Positions 27,281 to 36,405 of a DNA stretch of 64,000 nucleotides are shown piece by piece (positions within the stretch are counted from its first letter, which is position 1; every line of letters begins with the position of its first letter). Below the pieces are notes generated by a model. It had not been told where the DNA came from. It did no database searches and saw only the letters and a program-made list of their open reading frames with translations. The translations under genes and the position numbers were made by a program. Source of the stretch: Flavobacterium sp. ACN2 (GTDB lineage Bacteria; Bacteroidota; Bacteroidia; Flavobacteriales; Flavobacteriaceae); NCBI RefSeq assembly GCF_002303885.1, contig NZ_MRCM01000007.1:124001-188000 (forward strand), given 5' to 3'.

Positions 27281-28198
27281 TTAGGACTTATCAATCATTT
27301 TTCGATACCGAATAGGAGAGATTCCTTCTGCTTTTTTAAAAAATCGACTAAAGTAAGATTGATCTTCAAAGCCTACTTGCGTTGCAATTTCACCTACAGA
27401 AAGTGTGGTTTGAAACAATAAATATTTGGCCTCTAGCAATATGTTTTCGTCAATCCATTTTACAGCAGATTTTCCTGTTACATTTTTGACACATTTGTTT
27501 AAATGATTGGGAGTAACATTTAGCATCGAGGAATAGTAATTGACCTGATGTTGGGTTTTAATATGGTCATGAATCAATTCTTTAAATTTCCCCGTAATTG
27601 CTTCTGCCGCCGAAATACTTTTAGAAGTCTTCACCGCATTTTTATTCATTTCATAAAACAAAGTAATCAGATACGACTGAACAATATTTAAATCTGTAAC
27701 CGTTTTTTCAGAATATTCCTTTTTCAATCGTTCCAAAATATTGGTAATTGGGGCAATATCTTCGGGAGCAAGTTTAATTTTGGGATCTCCTGAAATTTTT
27801 AGAAAATCAAAATCATTGAGCAGTTCACGGCTGCCATATTTTCGAATCAATATATCGGGATGAAATTGGCAGATATAACCTTTATGAATGTTGTTGACAT
27901 TATCAAGCGAAAAAATCTGACCAGCAGGAACCATAATCATTTCATTATCGGTCGTGGCATATTCCTGATAACCCAATTTCATAACATGCTGACCTGAAGA
28001 AATAAAAATCAAAGTATGGCAAGAATGTTTCGAAGGCGGAACAGGATGCTGCATCTGCATCATTTCTTCGATTTCCAAACAGAAAAAATGATCAGAATTC
28101 GATTTAAAAAGTAAATGAATAGGATTGTCTTCTCCTAAAAACTTTTCTCGAAATCCTTTTGGATTATAGGTTTTTATTTTCTCCGCCTGCTTTTTCAT
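27281..28198 (-). CDS. AraC family transcriptional regulator
   Basis: 305 residues. N-terminal cupin-like sensor (HTLIFISSGQHVMKLGYQEY, MIMVPAGQIFSL) and C-terminal AraC helix-turn-helix (YSSMLNVTPNHLNKCVKNVTG and VGEIATQVGFEDQSYFSRFF). The start is set at ATG 28198 (MKKQAEKIKTYNPKG). It follows the gene at 28200-28763 after 1 nt, so the two are cotranscribed, the second being the regulator. Confidence 0.88.
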   Translation of the reverse strand: MKKQAEKIKTYNPKGFREKFLGEDNPIHLLFKSNSDHFFCLEIEEMMQMQHPVPPSKHSCHTLIFISSGQHVMKLGYQEYATTDNEMIMVPAGQIFSLDNVNNIHKGYICQFHPDILIRKYGSRELLNDFDFLKISGDPKIKLAPEDIAPITNILERLKKEYSEKTVTDLNIVQSYLITLFYEMNKNAVKTSKSISAAEAITGKFKELIHDHIKTQHQVNYYSSMLNVTPNHLNKCVKNVTGKSAVKWIDENILLEAKYLLFQTTLSVGEIATQVGFEDQSYFSRFFKKAEGISPIRYRKMIDKS

Positions 28199-28199
28199 T

Positions 28200-28763
28200 C
28201 TAATAATATAATCTAAAATCAAGCAGTTTGCAGAGATTGTAATGTTTAGCATATAGATCTTCAACCACTTCAATTATATTGTCGTTTTCCTGATACAAGC
28301 TAAAAAAAGCTTTGTCAATCGTGCTACAACTGGCAATTTTATTGTAGGTAGAACCGTAGCCAGAAATGGCTCTTGCTCCAGTTATGTCTAAGAAATATTG
28401 CGCTTCTTCTTCGTTTAAATCTAAAACCTTAAGATTGGCAAAATGAATAATTTTACCTTTCATTTTTCCTTCAAACAATTCGGCAATTTCTTCAATGCTG
28501 TAATAATAATCGTGAAGGCAGATATTATTTTCCTGCCCAGGCATGGCTAAATAAATGATTTCATAATCTTTGAAATTATGATCTTCGTAAAGCAGAATAT
28601 TCAGACTTTCTTCTAAACCTTCGATCGTATCGCAAGTTTTATGAATGCTCGAAATGCCTTGGTCTATGGCCAATTCTTCCAAACATTTTACCACATTGGT
28701 TTGGGTATGATCGTCTATATCTTTAACGCCTTCAAGGCAGAAAATAAATTTTTCACTATCCAT
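28200..28763 (-). CDS. Uncharacterised alpha/beta protein cotranscribed with an AraC regulator
   Basis: 187 residues, cytoplasmic, acidic. Alternating strands and helices: KFIFCLEGVKD, YEIIYLAMPGQENNICLHDY, KGKIIHFANLKVL and FLDITGARAISGYGSTYN. The last two resemble the pattern of caspase-like (CHAT/C13) folds, in which a His-Gly follows the first strand and a Cys follows the second. Here these positions read Pro-Gly and Asn-Leu, so a protease function is unlikely. I do not assign a function. The pairing with an AraC protein suggests a signal-response role. Confidence 0.65.
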   Translation of the reverse strand: MDSEKFIFCLEGVKDIDDHTQTNVVKCLEELAIDQGISSIHKTCDTIEGLEESLNILLYEDHNFKDYEIIYLAMPGQENNICLHDYYYSIEEIAELFEGKMKGKIIHFANLKVLDLNEEEAQYFLDITGARAISGYGSTYNKIASCSTIDKAFFSLYQENDNIIEVVEDLYAKHYNLCKLLDFRLYY

Positions 28764-28935
28764 GCAGTTATTCTTTCTGGTTTTAAACTTTTTTTACTGG
28801 TTCTCGCAAATGTATTTTTTATATCATAAAATCCAATAGCGAAAACAGACTTTAACGTCTTTTTTGGATTTTAAATTTAGGTTAGAGCATCGTAAATTTT
28901 TAAACGTATTTTTGTAAACCGAAAATAAATTACAC

Positions 28936-29544
28936 ATGATACAAATTAATCAAACGGCATCATTTGCGGTTGAAGAGATATTATTCTGTTTTGCGCTCGA
29001 ATCTGAAGCGGCAGAAGTTTTTAAAGATCACAATGTCTTAATTACCGGAATCGGAAAAGTAAATGCAGCTTATGAATTGACAAAAGCCATTCAAAAGAAA
29101 AAGCCCTCTGTAATTATTAATCTGGGTTCAGCGGGAAGTAGCTGTTTTCAAAAAGGAGATGTAATTTGCTGCACCAAATTTGTACAAAGAGATATGGACG
29201 TTCGCGGTTTGGGTTTTGCTTTATACGAAACGCCACTTTCTGGTTTGCCGCCACTTTTAGAATATGGTTTGTTGATGGATAATCTTCAAGAAGGAATCTG
29301 CGGAACTGGAGATAACTTTGAAATGGGCCATTGTTCAGACTCGTATAATGTGGTCGATATGGAAGGTTACGCTTTAGCCATGATTGCTATGAAAGAAAAT
29401 ATTCCGTTTTTAAGCTTAAAATATATTTCTGATGGAGCCGATGATAATGCTGCAGAAGATTGGACGATTCAGGTTCATAAAGCAGCAATTGCTTACGGTA
29501 AAATTTTGGGATTGATTGAAGAAAATAAAGAAGCCATTTCTTAG
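28936..29544 (+). CDS. Nucleosidase of the MTA/SAH nucleosidase (PNP_UDP) family
   Basis: 202 residues. Motifs of the family: ITGIGKVNAAYEL, NLGSAGSSCFQKGDVI, DMEGYALAMIAMKENIPFL (substrate glutamate) and YISDGADDNAAEDW (catalytic Asp of the SDxAD motif). It is a little shorter than typical MtnN (about 230). It probably hydrolyses methylthioadenosine, S-adenosylhomocysteine or another purine nucleoside. A -7 element TATTTTTG is at 28907-28914, 22 nt before the ATG, so it forms its own unit. Confidence 0.85.
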   Translation: MIQINQTASFAVEEILFCFALESEAAEVFKDHNVLITGIGKVNAAYELTKAIQKKKPSVIINLGSAGSSCFQKGDVICCTKFVQRDMDVRGLGFALYETPLSGLPPLLEYGLLMDNLQEGICGTGDNFEMGHCSDSYNVVDMEGYALAMIAMKENIPFLSLKYISDGADDNAAEDWTIQVHKAAIAYGKILGLIEENKEAIS

Positions 29545-29722
29545 TTGAAATGGCTTATTACCTTGTTAATAAATCTGTTTTCTACTCTCTTTAGTCTTCA
29601 CTGATGCGCTATGCAAAATGTCTCTAACTTGTACAGTTTTTTATAAAGGACACTTTTTATAAAGGCTCAAAATTTAATTTAATTTTGAATTAAGATAGTT
29701 TCATCTAACTATATTTTTTGAT

Positions 29723-30199
29723 TTACTTATTAAGTTCATAATAATTGTTTTCTCCATTACATTTTAAATTTATTGCTTTAGGAAAACCATTATCAAGATT
29801 AATGATATTCTTTTCCTTGCAATCTTTGTTGTCGAAATATAGTTTACATTTCTTCAATATAGTGGGGAGTTCATTAATATGGCTTAAATAATAATATCCA
29901 AAAAATTGCTTTTTATCAGTATATATAAAAATATGATTTTCAGCACTTGGACTATTTTTTAAATTAAAAATAAATGATGAAATAACAATATAATATTTTC
30001 CTTGATTAGTCTTTACTTCTCCTAAGTATCTACCTTGAAATCTTTCAGAATCATTTATTTTTTTATAAGATAATATTTTCTGATTTTTACTTATGAGCTT
30101 TAAATTAAAAAGATTTCTCTCTTTTTTGTATTCAAAATAATTTTGTGAAAAAATATTGTTTGTAAGGAAGATGAATGTTAGTATGATAATTGCTCTCAT
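29723..30199 (-). CDS. Small exported protein overlapping the sirtuin gene
   Basis: 158 residues with signal peptide MRAIIILTFIFLTNNIFSQ. The mature part is Lys/Tyr-rich with no recognised domain; there is a pair of cysteines (KKCKLYFDNKDCKEK). Its start overlaps the stop of the sirtuin gene by 4 nt (ATGA), which implies translational coupling. Low GC and unknown family hint at acquired DNA, but this is weak. Confidence 0.65.
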   Translation of the reverse strand: MRAIIILTFIFLTNNIFSQNYFEYKKERNLFNLKLISKNQKILSYKKINDSERFQGRYLGEVKTNQGKYYIVISSFIFNLKNSPSAENHIFIYTDKKQFFGYYYLSHINELPTILKKCKLYFDNKDCKEKNIINLDNGFPKAINLKCNGENNYYELNK

Positions 30200-31038
30200 A
30201 TTGGAGTTTTAACTATAGTATGCATATGTTTAATTATTTCTTTAATCAATTTTAAAGCTTCAGTAGATGTTTTTCGAATGATGATTTTATTCTTTTTATC
30301 TTTTATCAAAGCCGTAAACTGATTGTCTTCTATATTAATATCGACAATAGTTCCGCCATATTTTAAAGTGGTCTCTGCAATTGCAACAGGTAGATTCGTT
30401 GCGCCAGAAGTTCCTAGAATAAAAAGTATTCCAGAATTTTTGGCAATTTTCAAAGAACTGAACTTTTTATTTGTCTGTTCATCATAATATTCGTCAAACC
30501 ACAGAATATTTGGTCTCATCCAACTTCCGCAACTTTTGCATTTTAAAAGCTCTATTTCTCTTTCGGTTAAATCTTCATCAATCTCTTTTCCTTTTATTTC
30601 CTCAGGTAAATTTATAATTTCTCTGCAACCGTTTGAACACTTTATTTGTCTGTTATTTCCATGAATTTCGAAAATTCTTTCTGTTCCGCTTAACCGGTGT
30701 AAGTTGTCTATGTTTTGAGTAATTAGATGAAATCTGTCTTTTAAAATGTTTTCAATTTCGACCAATTCGTAATGGCTTGCATTTGGCTTTGCATTTTCGA
30801 ACATTTTTTTTCTAAACAATGAATATTGCCAAACTTCTTCAGGGTTTTCTTTGAAGTATTTAAAAGTTCCAAACTCTTCAGGTTTATGAAATTTTGTTCC
30901 CTTGATCCAAATACCATCAACACCTCTATAAGTCGGAATTCCACTTTCAGAAGAAATTCCAGCGCCCGTTAAAAAGGTAAAAAGGTTTCTTTTATTTTTA
31001 GTTGAAACTTGTTTTATTATGTTTTCTAATTGTTCCAT
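30196..31038 (-). CDS. Sir2-family NAD-dependent protein deacylase
   Basis: 280 residues. Sirtuin motifs: GAGISSESGIPTYRG (NAD binding), TQNIDNLHRLSG, catalytic His in EIHGN, and a zinc ribbon with CSNGC and CKSCGS. LGTSGATNLPVAIAE closes the fold. It removes acyl groups from lysines with NAD in the cytoplasm. It has the complete zinc-binding deacylase form and not the shorter SIR2 found in defence systems. It overlaps by 4 nt with the exported protein downstream. Confidence 0.92.
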   Translation of the reverse strand: MEQLENIIKQVSTKNKRNLFTFLTGAGISSESGIPTYRGVDGIWIKGTKFHKPEEFGTFKYFKENPEEVWQYSLFRKKMFENAKPNASHYELVEIENILKDRFHLITQNIDNLHRLSGTERIFEIHGNNRQIKCSNGCREIINLPEEIKGKEIDEDLTEREIELLKCKSCGSWMRPNILWFDEYYDEQTNKKFSSLKIAKNSGILFILGTSGATNLPVAIAETTLKYGGTIVDINIEDNQFTALIKDKKNKIIIRKTSTEALKLIKEIIKHMHTIVKTPI

Positions 31039-31120
31039 GTTAAATGAAAAAAGGATAAATCTTTTGGGATTAAATATAGACTAAAAATTATTATCTAGAA
31101 ATTCTGAGTCTTTATGAATT

Positions 31121-31200
31121 GCTCCAGCGGAGCAAAATATTTATAGCATAATTTAAATCCTCAGATTCAAAAAGCTCCTGCGGAGCGACATATAAATTCT
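31121..31200. repeat. GCTCC palindromic repeats, two copies
   Basis: GCTCCAGCGGAGC (31121-31133) and AGCTCCTGCGGAGCGACATA (31173-31192) are two members of a palindromic family repeated at 58421-58577. Both are followed by ATA(T/A)TTATAG or TATAAATT. They lie upstream of the GH2 gene in a 339-nt non-coding gap that otherwise shows only a weakly conserved AT-rich sequence. Confidence 0.8.
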
Positions 31201-31389
31201 TATTGGTAATACATCGTTTTAAGACAAACAAAGTAAATACGCCTCATAACACAAAACTGATAAGTATTTGATGGGGTATTTTATAGAAATGAATGAGTTT
31301 GATTTAATACAGCTTTAAAGAAACTTTTTAACTTTATAATCTTCATATTTTACTAACTAAAGACTCTCAAAACCAAAATGATTTTAACT

Positions 31390-33192
31390 ATGAAAAAGAT
31401 AATAATGCTGTGTTGTACTTTTCTGTTAATGGGAAAAACAATAGCACAGGAAATTCCGTTGGTATCTAACATTTCATCTCGAAACAATATTACATTAAAC
31501 GGAAAATGGAGATATATTGTAGATCCTCTCGAAAACGGATATTATAATTATCGTTTAGAGCCTTTTAAAGACAATGGCTTTTTCGAAAATAAAAAATGGA
31601 ATACTACAGAGTTGAGCGAATATAATTTCGCAACCTCATCAGTTATGGATATTCCGTCTGATTGGAATTCGAAAGATCAAAGATTGTTTTTTTATGAAGG
31701 AACGGTTTGGTTTCAGAAAGATTTCAATTATAAAAAAGATGCCAAGACCAAAGGAATTCTTCATTTTGGAGCTGTCAATTATGATGCGAAAGTTTACGTA
31801 AACGGAAAACTGGCAGGAACACATATTGGCGGTTATACTCCTTTCAATTTTGATGTTACCAATTTATTAGTCGACGGAAACAATTTCGCAGTAGTAAAAG
31901 TCGATAACAAACGCCATAAAGACAATGTTCCAACGGTAAATATGGATTGGTGGAATTACGGCGGAATCACAAGAGACGTAACTCTGGCTCAAGTTCCGAA
32001 TACGTATATCGAAGATTATCTAGTTCAATTGGATAAAAAAGAAAAAGGAAAAATTTCGGGTTGGATAAAACTAAACAGCGAATCAGCAAATCAAACGGTT
32101 TCTATTTCCATTCCAGAATTGAAAATCAAAAAAAGCGTTACAACAGATGCTAAGGGAATTGCCTCTTTTGAAATTAAAGCCAATCCTATTTTATGGACAC
32201 CAGAAAAACCAAAATTATATGATGTAACCATTTCTAAAGCAGATGAAAATATCGCCGATCAAATTGGTTTTAGAACCATTGAAACCAAGGGCAAGGAAAT
32301 TCTGTTAAACGGAAAAAAAGTCTTTTTACGCGGAATTAGCATTCACGAAGAAGCGCCTTTTAGATCTGGAAGAGCTTGGTCTCAAGACGATGCCATTACG
32401 TTATTGACTTGGGCAAAAGAATTAGGCTGTAATTATGTTCGTTTGGCGCATTATCCGCACAATGAAAATATGGTTAAAGAAGCCGAAAAAATGGGATTAA
32501 TGATTTGGTCTGAAGTTCCGGTTTATTGGACCATTTCGTGGACAAATCCAGATACGTATGCCAATGCCGAACACCAATTGCATGACATGATTTACAGAGA
32601 TAAAAACCGTTGCGGAATCGTAATTTGGTCAATTGCCAATGAAACGCCTCATGGCGATGACCGTGATGTTTTCTTAAGCAAATTGGCAAAATATGCGCGT
32701 ACGCAGGATAATTCTCGTTTGATTAGTATGGCGATGGAAGTTACTTCGAGCTCCAATAATATCAATACGCTTCACGACAATATGAATGAATATGTAGATA
32801 TCGTAAGTTTCAACCAATACTTAGGTTGGTATAGAGGAACCAACGAATCTTGTAAAGACATGCAATGGGTAATTCCGTATAATAGACCCGTTATTATAAG
32901 TGAATTTGGAGGCGAAGCCTTACAAGGTCTTCATGGCAATAAAAAAGAACGTTGGAACGAAGAATATCAAGAAGAATTGTACATTCAAAACACACAAATG
33001 TTCAACAGAATTGAAGGTCTAGCAGGAGTTTCTCCTTGGATTTTAGTCGATTTTAGATCGCCAAGAAGACAGTTGCCAGACATTCAGGATTTCTTCAATC
33101 GTAAAGGTTTAATTTCTGATCAGGGAATTAAAAAGAAAGCTTTTTATGTCATGAAAGATTGGTATGCACAAAAAGAAAAAGAATATAAGTAA
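31390..33192 (+). CDS. Glycoside hydrolase family 2, probable beta-glucuronidase
   Basis: 600 residues after signal peptide MKKIIMLCCTFLLMGKTIAQ (ATG 31390 preferred over ATG 31378). GH2 sugar-binding, immunoglobulin-like and TIM-barrel domains are visible. Catalytic acid/base is Glu418 in SIANETPHGDD and nucleophile Glu505 in IISEFGGEA. N570-R-K is the N-x-K motif that recognises the carboxylate of glucuronic acid, favouring beta-glucuronidase over beta-galactosidase. It probably acts in the periplasm on glucuronosides. It stands apart from the SusCD operon by about 5 kb. Confidence 0.8.
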   Translation: MKKIIMLCCTFLLMGKTIAQEIPLVSNISSRNNITLNGKWRYIVDPLENGYYNYRLEPFKDNGFFENKKWNTTELSEYNFATSSVMDIPSDWNSKDQRLFFYEGTVWFQKDFNYKKDAKTKGILHFGAVNYDAKVYVNGKLAGTHIGGYTPFNFDVTNLLVDGNNFAVVKVDNKRHKDNVPTVNMDWWNYGGITRDVTLAQVPNTYIEDYLVQLDKKEKGKISGWIKLNSESANQTVSISIPELKIKKSVTTDAKGIASFEIKANPILWTPEKPKLYDVTISKADENIADQIGFRTIETKGKEILLNGKKVFLRGISIHEEAPFRSGRAWSQDDAITLLTWAKELGCNYVRLAHYPHNENMVKEAEKMGLMIWSEVPVYWTISWTNPDTYANAEHQLHDMIYRDKNRCGIVIWSIANETPHGDDRDVFLSKLAKYARTQDNSRLISMAMEVTSSSNNINTLHDNMNEYVDIVSFNQYLGWYRGTNESCKDMQWVIPYNRPVIISEFGGEALQGLHGNKKERWNEEYQEELYIQNTQMFNRIEGLAGVSPWILVDFRSPRRQLPDIQDFFNRKGLISDQGIKKKAFYVMKDWYAQKEKEYK

Positions 33193-33346
33193 ACTGGATT
33201 TTTAAAATTTATTTTTGTCTGAAAAGTTGTATTTTTGTCATGATATAAAAATAGGTTTCTATTTACTGTTTTTCGGTATCATACAGAACAAATTATGTAA
33301 GACACATATTTCTTATTTTTAAAGTCGTAATTATTATCTTTGAACT

Positions 33347-33772
33347 ATGAGTACATTAACCAGACCAAATCACATCGGTAGAAAAATAAGCCGTATTCGT
33401 GAACTGAAAGACATGAAACAAGAAGCATTGGCACAGGTGCTAGGAACAAACCAGCAAGCTGTTTCTATTATGGAAAATAGTGAGACTATTGATGAAGAGA
33501 AACTAATTCAAGTTGCTAAAGCTTTAGGCGTAAGTGTTGAAGCTATTAAGAATTTTTCTGAGGAAGGAGTAATTAATTATTTTAATACTTTCACAGAAAA
33601 TGATTTTAGCCATAGTCAGGGAACTAATTTTGGAAGTAATAATGTATGCACATTTAATCCATTAGATAAATTAATAGAATCTGTTGAAGAAAATAAAAAG
33701 CTTTACGAACGCCTTCTACAAGCTGAAAAAGATAAAATTGAATATTTAGAAAAGCTATTGAAAGAAAAATAG
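33347..33772 (+). CDS. XRE-type DNA-binding protein with C-terminal coiled coil
   Basis: 141 residues. Residues 10-70 are a helix-turn-helix of the Cro/C1 type (IGRKISRIRELKDMKQEALA, LGTNQQAVSIMENSETIDEE). Residues 100-141 are a strongly charged coiled coil (LDKLIESVEENKKLYERLLQ). It is probably a small repressor that oligomerises through the coil. A TATCTTTG element (33335-33342) ends only 4 nt before the ATG, so the transcript would be almost leaderless. No partner gene is adjacent; MgtC follows after a terminator. Confidence 0.8.
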   Translation: MSTLTRPNHIGRKISRIRELKDMKQEALAQVLGTNQQAVSIMENSETIDEEKLIQVAKALGVSVEAIKNFSEEGVINYFNTFTENDFSHSQGTNFGSNNVCTFNPLDKLIESVEENKKLYERLLQAEKDKIEYLEKLLKEK

Positions 33773-33796
33773 TCCTTAGTATAAAATAGTAAATGT

Positions 33797-33834
33797 AAAA
33801 CCTTCAAAGTCATTTTGATTTTGGAGGTTTTTTT
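33797..33834 (+). terminator. Terminator after the XRE gene
   Basis: AAAACCTTCAAA pairs with TTTGGAGGTTTT (one G-T pair), followed by a T run. Confidence 0.75.
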
Positions 33835-33876
33835 GTGTTTTTTCCTTAATTTTAATGGAAAAATTACAAGACTTAA

Positions 33877-34506
33877 ATGGAAGTAGAAATTATCATAAGA
33901 TTGCTTTTAGCCGCATTTTGGGGAGCTTTAATTGGAGCTGAAAGAGAATATAGAGGAAAAGCCGCTGGACTTCGCACCACAATAATGATTTCTGTCGGAG
34001 CTTGTTTTTTTACTTTGATGTCCCAATGGATTGGAGGAGCTGGAAATCCAGATCGTATAGCTTCTAATATTGTTACCGGTTTAGGTTTTCTTTGTGCGGG
34101 AGTAATCTTTAGATCAGACAGTCATGTTTCGGGCATTACAACGGCAGCGACAATATGGTCGGTTGCGGCAGTTAGTATGGGAGTAGGAGCGGGTTATTAC
34201 TTTGCTTCGGCTTGTGCAGCACTTATGATTCTTATAATTCTAACGATGCTAACTTTTCTTCAAGATAAAATTGATCTAATAAACGAACATAAAACGCTTC
34301 GAATAACCTTTAAACGCTCAGATGCAGGTCATGCAAGATGTAAAGAGCTTTTTTCCACTTATGGTATAAAAGCTAAACTGTTAGTGCAACACCGTACTGT
34401 AGATCATATTATTTTAGAATGGCAGATACATGGTTCTAAACATGCTATAGAATCTTTATATGGTTCGCTTTTGCAAGATCCAATTTTTGAGGAATTAGTT
34501 TTATAA
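33877..34506 (+). CDS. MgtC/SapB family membrane protein
   Basis: 209 residues. Four hydrophobic segments in the first 140 residues, with the family motif GALIGAEREYRGKAAGLRTT and ASNIVTGLGFLCAGVIFR. The C-terminal 70 residues form a small ACT-like domain. MgtC proteins contribute to growth at low magnesium and regulate membrane potential. The gene is followed after 11 nt by a GNAT gene. Confidence 0.9.
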   Translation: MEVEIIIRLLLAAFWGALIGAEREYRGKAAGLRTTIMISVGACFFTLMSQWIGGAGNPDRIASNIVTGLGFLCAGVIFRSDSHVSGITTAATIWSVAAVSMGVGAGYYFASACAALMILIILTMLTFLQDKIDLINEHKTLRITFKRSDAGHARCKELFSTYGIKAKLLVQHRTVDHIILEWQIHGSKHAIESLYGSLLQDPIFEELVL

Positions 34507-34517
34507 AAATAACAATA

Positions 34518-35039
34518 ATGAATTTTAATTTACAACCCGTTTTAGAAAATGATCTTTGCATTCTATCTCCTTTAGAAGAAAAAGATTTTGATGCATTATA
34601 CAAAGTAGCTTCCGATCCTAAAATTTGGGAACAGCATCCTAATAAAGACCGATGGAAAAAAGAAGTCTTTGAAAACTTTTTTGAAGGAGCGATTAAAAGT
34701 AAAGGCGCTTTTAAAATTATAAATAAAGAAAACGGAGAAGTTATTGGAAGTACACGATTTTACGATTTTGATCAAGAAGACGATAGTGTTTTTATTGGCT
34801 ATACTTTTTATGCTGTTTCGTGCTGGGGAAAAGGCGTAAATCAAAGTGTAAAAAAGACCATGCTGGATTATCTTTTTCAATATGTTTCAAAAGTAAAATT
34901 CCATATTGGTGCCGAGAATATTCGTTCGCAAATTGCGATTTCAAGAATAGGAGCCGAAAAAATAGCAGAGGAAGTAGTAGCTTATTTTGGAGAAAAACCG
35001 AAATTGAATTTCATTTATGAAATTGAGAAGCCAAATTAG
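34518..35039 (+). CDS. GNAT family acetyltransferase, RimJ/RimL type
   Basis: 173 residues. GNAT fold with EVIGSTRFYDFDQEDDSVF, GYTFYAVSCWGKGVNQSVKK (acetyl-CoA binding loop) and IAISRIGAEKIAEEVVAYF. Likely acetylates an amine of a protein N-terminus or small molecule. Cotranscribed with the MgtC gene (11 nt gap). Confidence 0.85.
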   Translation: MNFNLQPVLENDLCILSPLEEKDFDALYKVASDPKIWEQHPNKDRWKKEVFENFFEGAIKSKGAFKIINKENGEVIGSTRFYDFDQEDDSVFIGYTFYAVSCWGKGVNQSVKKTMLDYLFQYVSKVKFHIGAENIRSQIAISRIGAEKIAEEVVAYFGEKPKLNFIYEIEKPN

Positions 35040-35051
35040 AAATGAAATATT

Positions 35052-35393
35052 TTATTTTTTGTATCCAAACTTGAAATATAGTATGGTGTCTTTTTTATGA
35101 ATTGTAAAAAAATCTTCGTTTTGTTTTTTGACTATTGTGTCACCAATTTCAAAGTCTTTGTAATGCCAAGCGAATAAAGTATTCTCTTCACAATAAATCT
35201 CAATCGTATTATTTTTGTTGTTTTTTATTTTTAAATTAACTTCTCTCCCATGGTTTAGCGGTTTCTTTTCTAAAATGACAAAATCTAAATCTATCCCTTC
35301 AAAATATGCTTCTGATTTGCTTCTGTTATACTTTTTACAGGAGGAGACTAAAACGAGACAAGATAATATAAACAGAGCTTTTTTTATTTTCAT
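35052..35393 (-). CDS. Small lipoprotein of unknown function
   Basis: 113 residues with lipoprotein signal MKIKKALFILSCLVLVSSC (Cys19). The mature part is short, positively charged and contains VNLKIKNNKNNTIEIYCEEN. It converges with the GNAT gene. No family is recognised. Confidence 0.65.
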   Translation of the reverse strand: MKIKKALFILSCLVLVSSCKKYNRSKSEAYFEGIDLDFVILEKKPLNHGREVNLKIKNNKNNTIEIYCEENTLFAWHYKDFEIGDTIVKKQNEDFFTIHKKDTILYFKFGYKK

Positions 35394-35521
35394 TTTTAAG
35401 AAATGATGCAGAGATTAGTGGCTAGACCATCAAGTCAACAATAAAGAAACTTTGATGTGTTCTTAATTAATTTGTACTAAAATATAGAAAAAAGTTGTTT
35501 CACTCAAATTTTAGAATAAAT

Positions 35522-35553
35522 AAAAAACCACCTCTTTTGAAAGGTGGTTTTTT
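35522..35553 (-). terminator. Terminator of the surface-signalling cassette
   Basis: AAAAAACCACCT pairs with AGGTGGTTTTTT just downstream (minus strand) of the DUF4249 stop codon. Confidence 0.85.
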
Positions 35554-35558
35554 ACTTC

Positions 35559-36401
35559 TTATTGCACCAAATAATCAATTTGATCGGCTTCGCACAATCT
35601 AAAATAGCCAAAGGCGAAATTATTAGCATCAGAAGTATTTATAATATTTCCTCTAATATTTCCTGGAGGTACAGAAAAAGGATTTGAACTGGAAGCTTCC
35701 AAAATTAATTTCCAGTAATTATAGAAGTTTTTAGAAACGCCTCTGTGCGTAATTGTAACCGTATTTCCAGGTTTCATTTTGTCTTCATGAGAATATCTTG
35801 TACTGATTTCGTTTCCGTTATAAAATTCATCATTTGTAATTTCATATTCAGGATAAATCAAAAATGAAGCTTGATAATCGGTTACATAATAATTGATCTG
35901 ATCTGCTGGGTCGTTGTAATAAAAAGTCAATTCAATGATATCTGTTCCGTCAAAATCAGGAACAATTTTTTGTTCAATTTTATTAATCGGAGTTACAGAA
36001 GTTAGTTTTTCAACTGCCGTAAAACTTTGCCCTTCAGCATTGATAAATAATTTATAATCGGCATCGATTACAGGAATAAAATTGGTGCATTTGTAAACTC
36101 CAGCCTCGGTTTCGTTAAAGGTAAAAACATCTCCGCTACTGTTTTCTACTCGTACTTGCGCACCAGAAACTTTTGGCGTAGAATTGTTGTAATAAGGAGC
36201 TGTTTTACTAATTTTTATAGTTTGCTCCTTTCCGTCAGTTCCTTTTTTCCAGATTATTTCGGCATCGATAACCAGTTTCGTTTCGCCTGTTTCCAGATCC
36301 AGATTGACTACATCTTCGCAAGAAGCAAAAGAAAAAACAAAAAGAAGACTTATTAATGCCAATGCTCTGTTCATTATCGTATATTTTTTCAATTTATTCA
36401 T
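35559..36401 (-). CDS. DUF4249 lipoprotein
   Basis: 280 residues. Lipoprotein signal ends FSFASC; the first ATG after the receptor stop is 36401, and 36374 is an equally good start (giving Cys19). The body is beta-rich, with TGETKLVIDAEI near the start and CTNFIPVIDADYKLFINAEG in the middle. DUF4249 proteins are nearly always encoded directly after TonB receptors of this type in Bacteroidota, and probably sit on the cell surface with the receptor. It follows the receptor by 4 nt. Confidence 0.85.
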   Translation of the reverse strand: MNKLKKYTIMNRALALISLLFVFSFASCEDVVNLDLETGETKLVIDAEIIWKKGTDGKEQTIKISKTAPYYNNSTPKVSGAQVRVENSSGDVFTFNETEAGVYKCTNFIPVIDADYKLFINAEGQSFTAVEKLTSVTPINKIEQKIVPDFDGTDIIELTFYYNDPADQINYYVTDYQASFLIYPEYEITNDEFYNGNEISTRYSHEDKMKPGNTVTITHRGVSKNFYNYWKLILEASSSNPFSVPPGNIRGNIINTSDANNFAFGYFRLCEADQIDYLVQ

Positions 36402-36405
36402 AGCA

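Noticed and set aside
30196..31038. SIR2 defence-type NADase
   Set aside because: The protein has the complete zinc-ribbon sirtuin deacylase form and no recognised defence partner.
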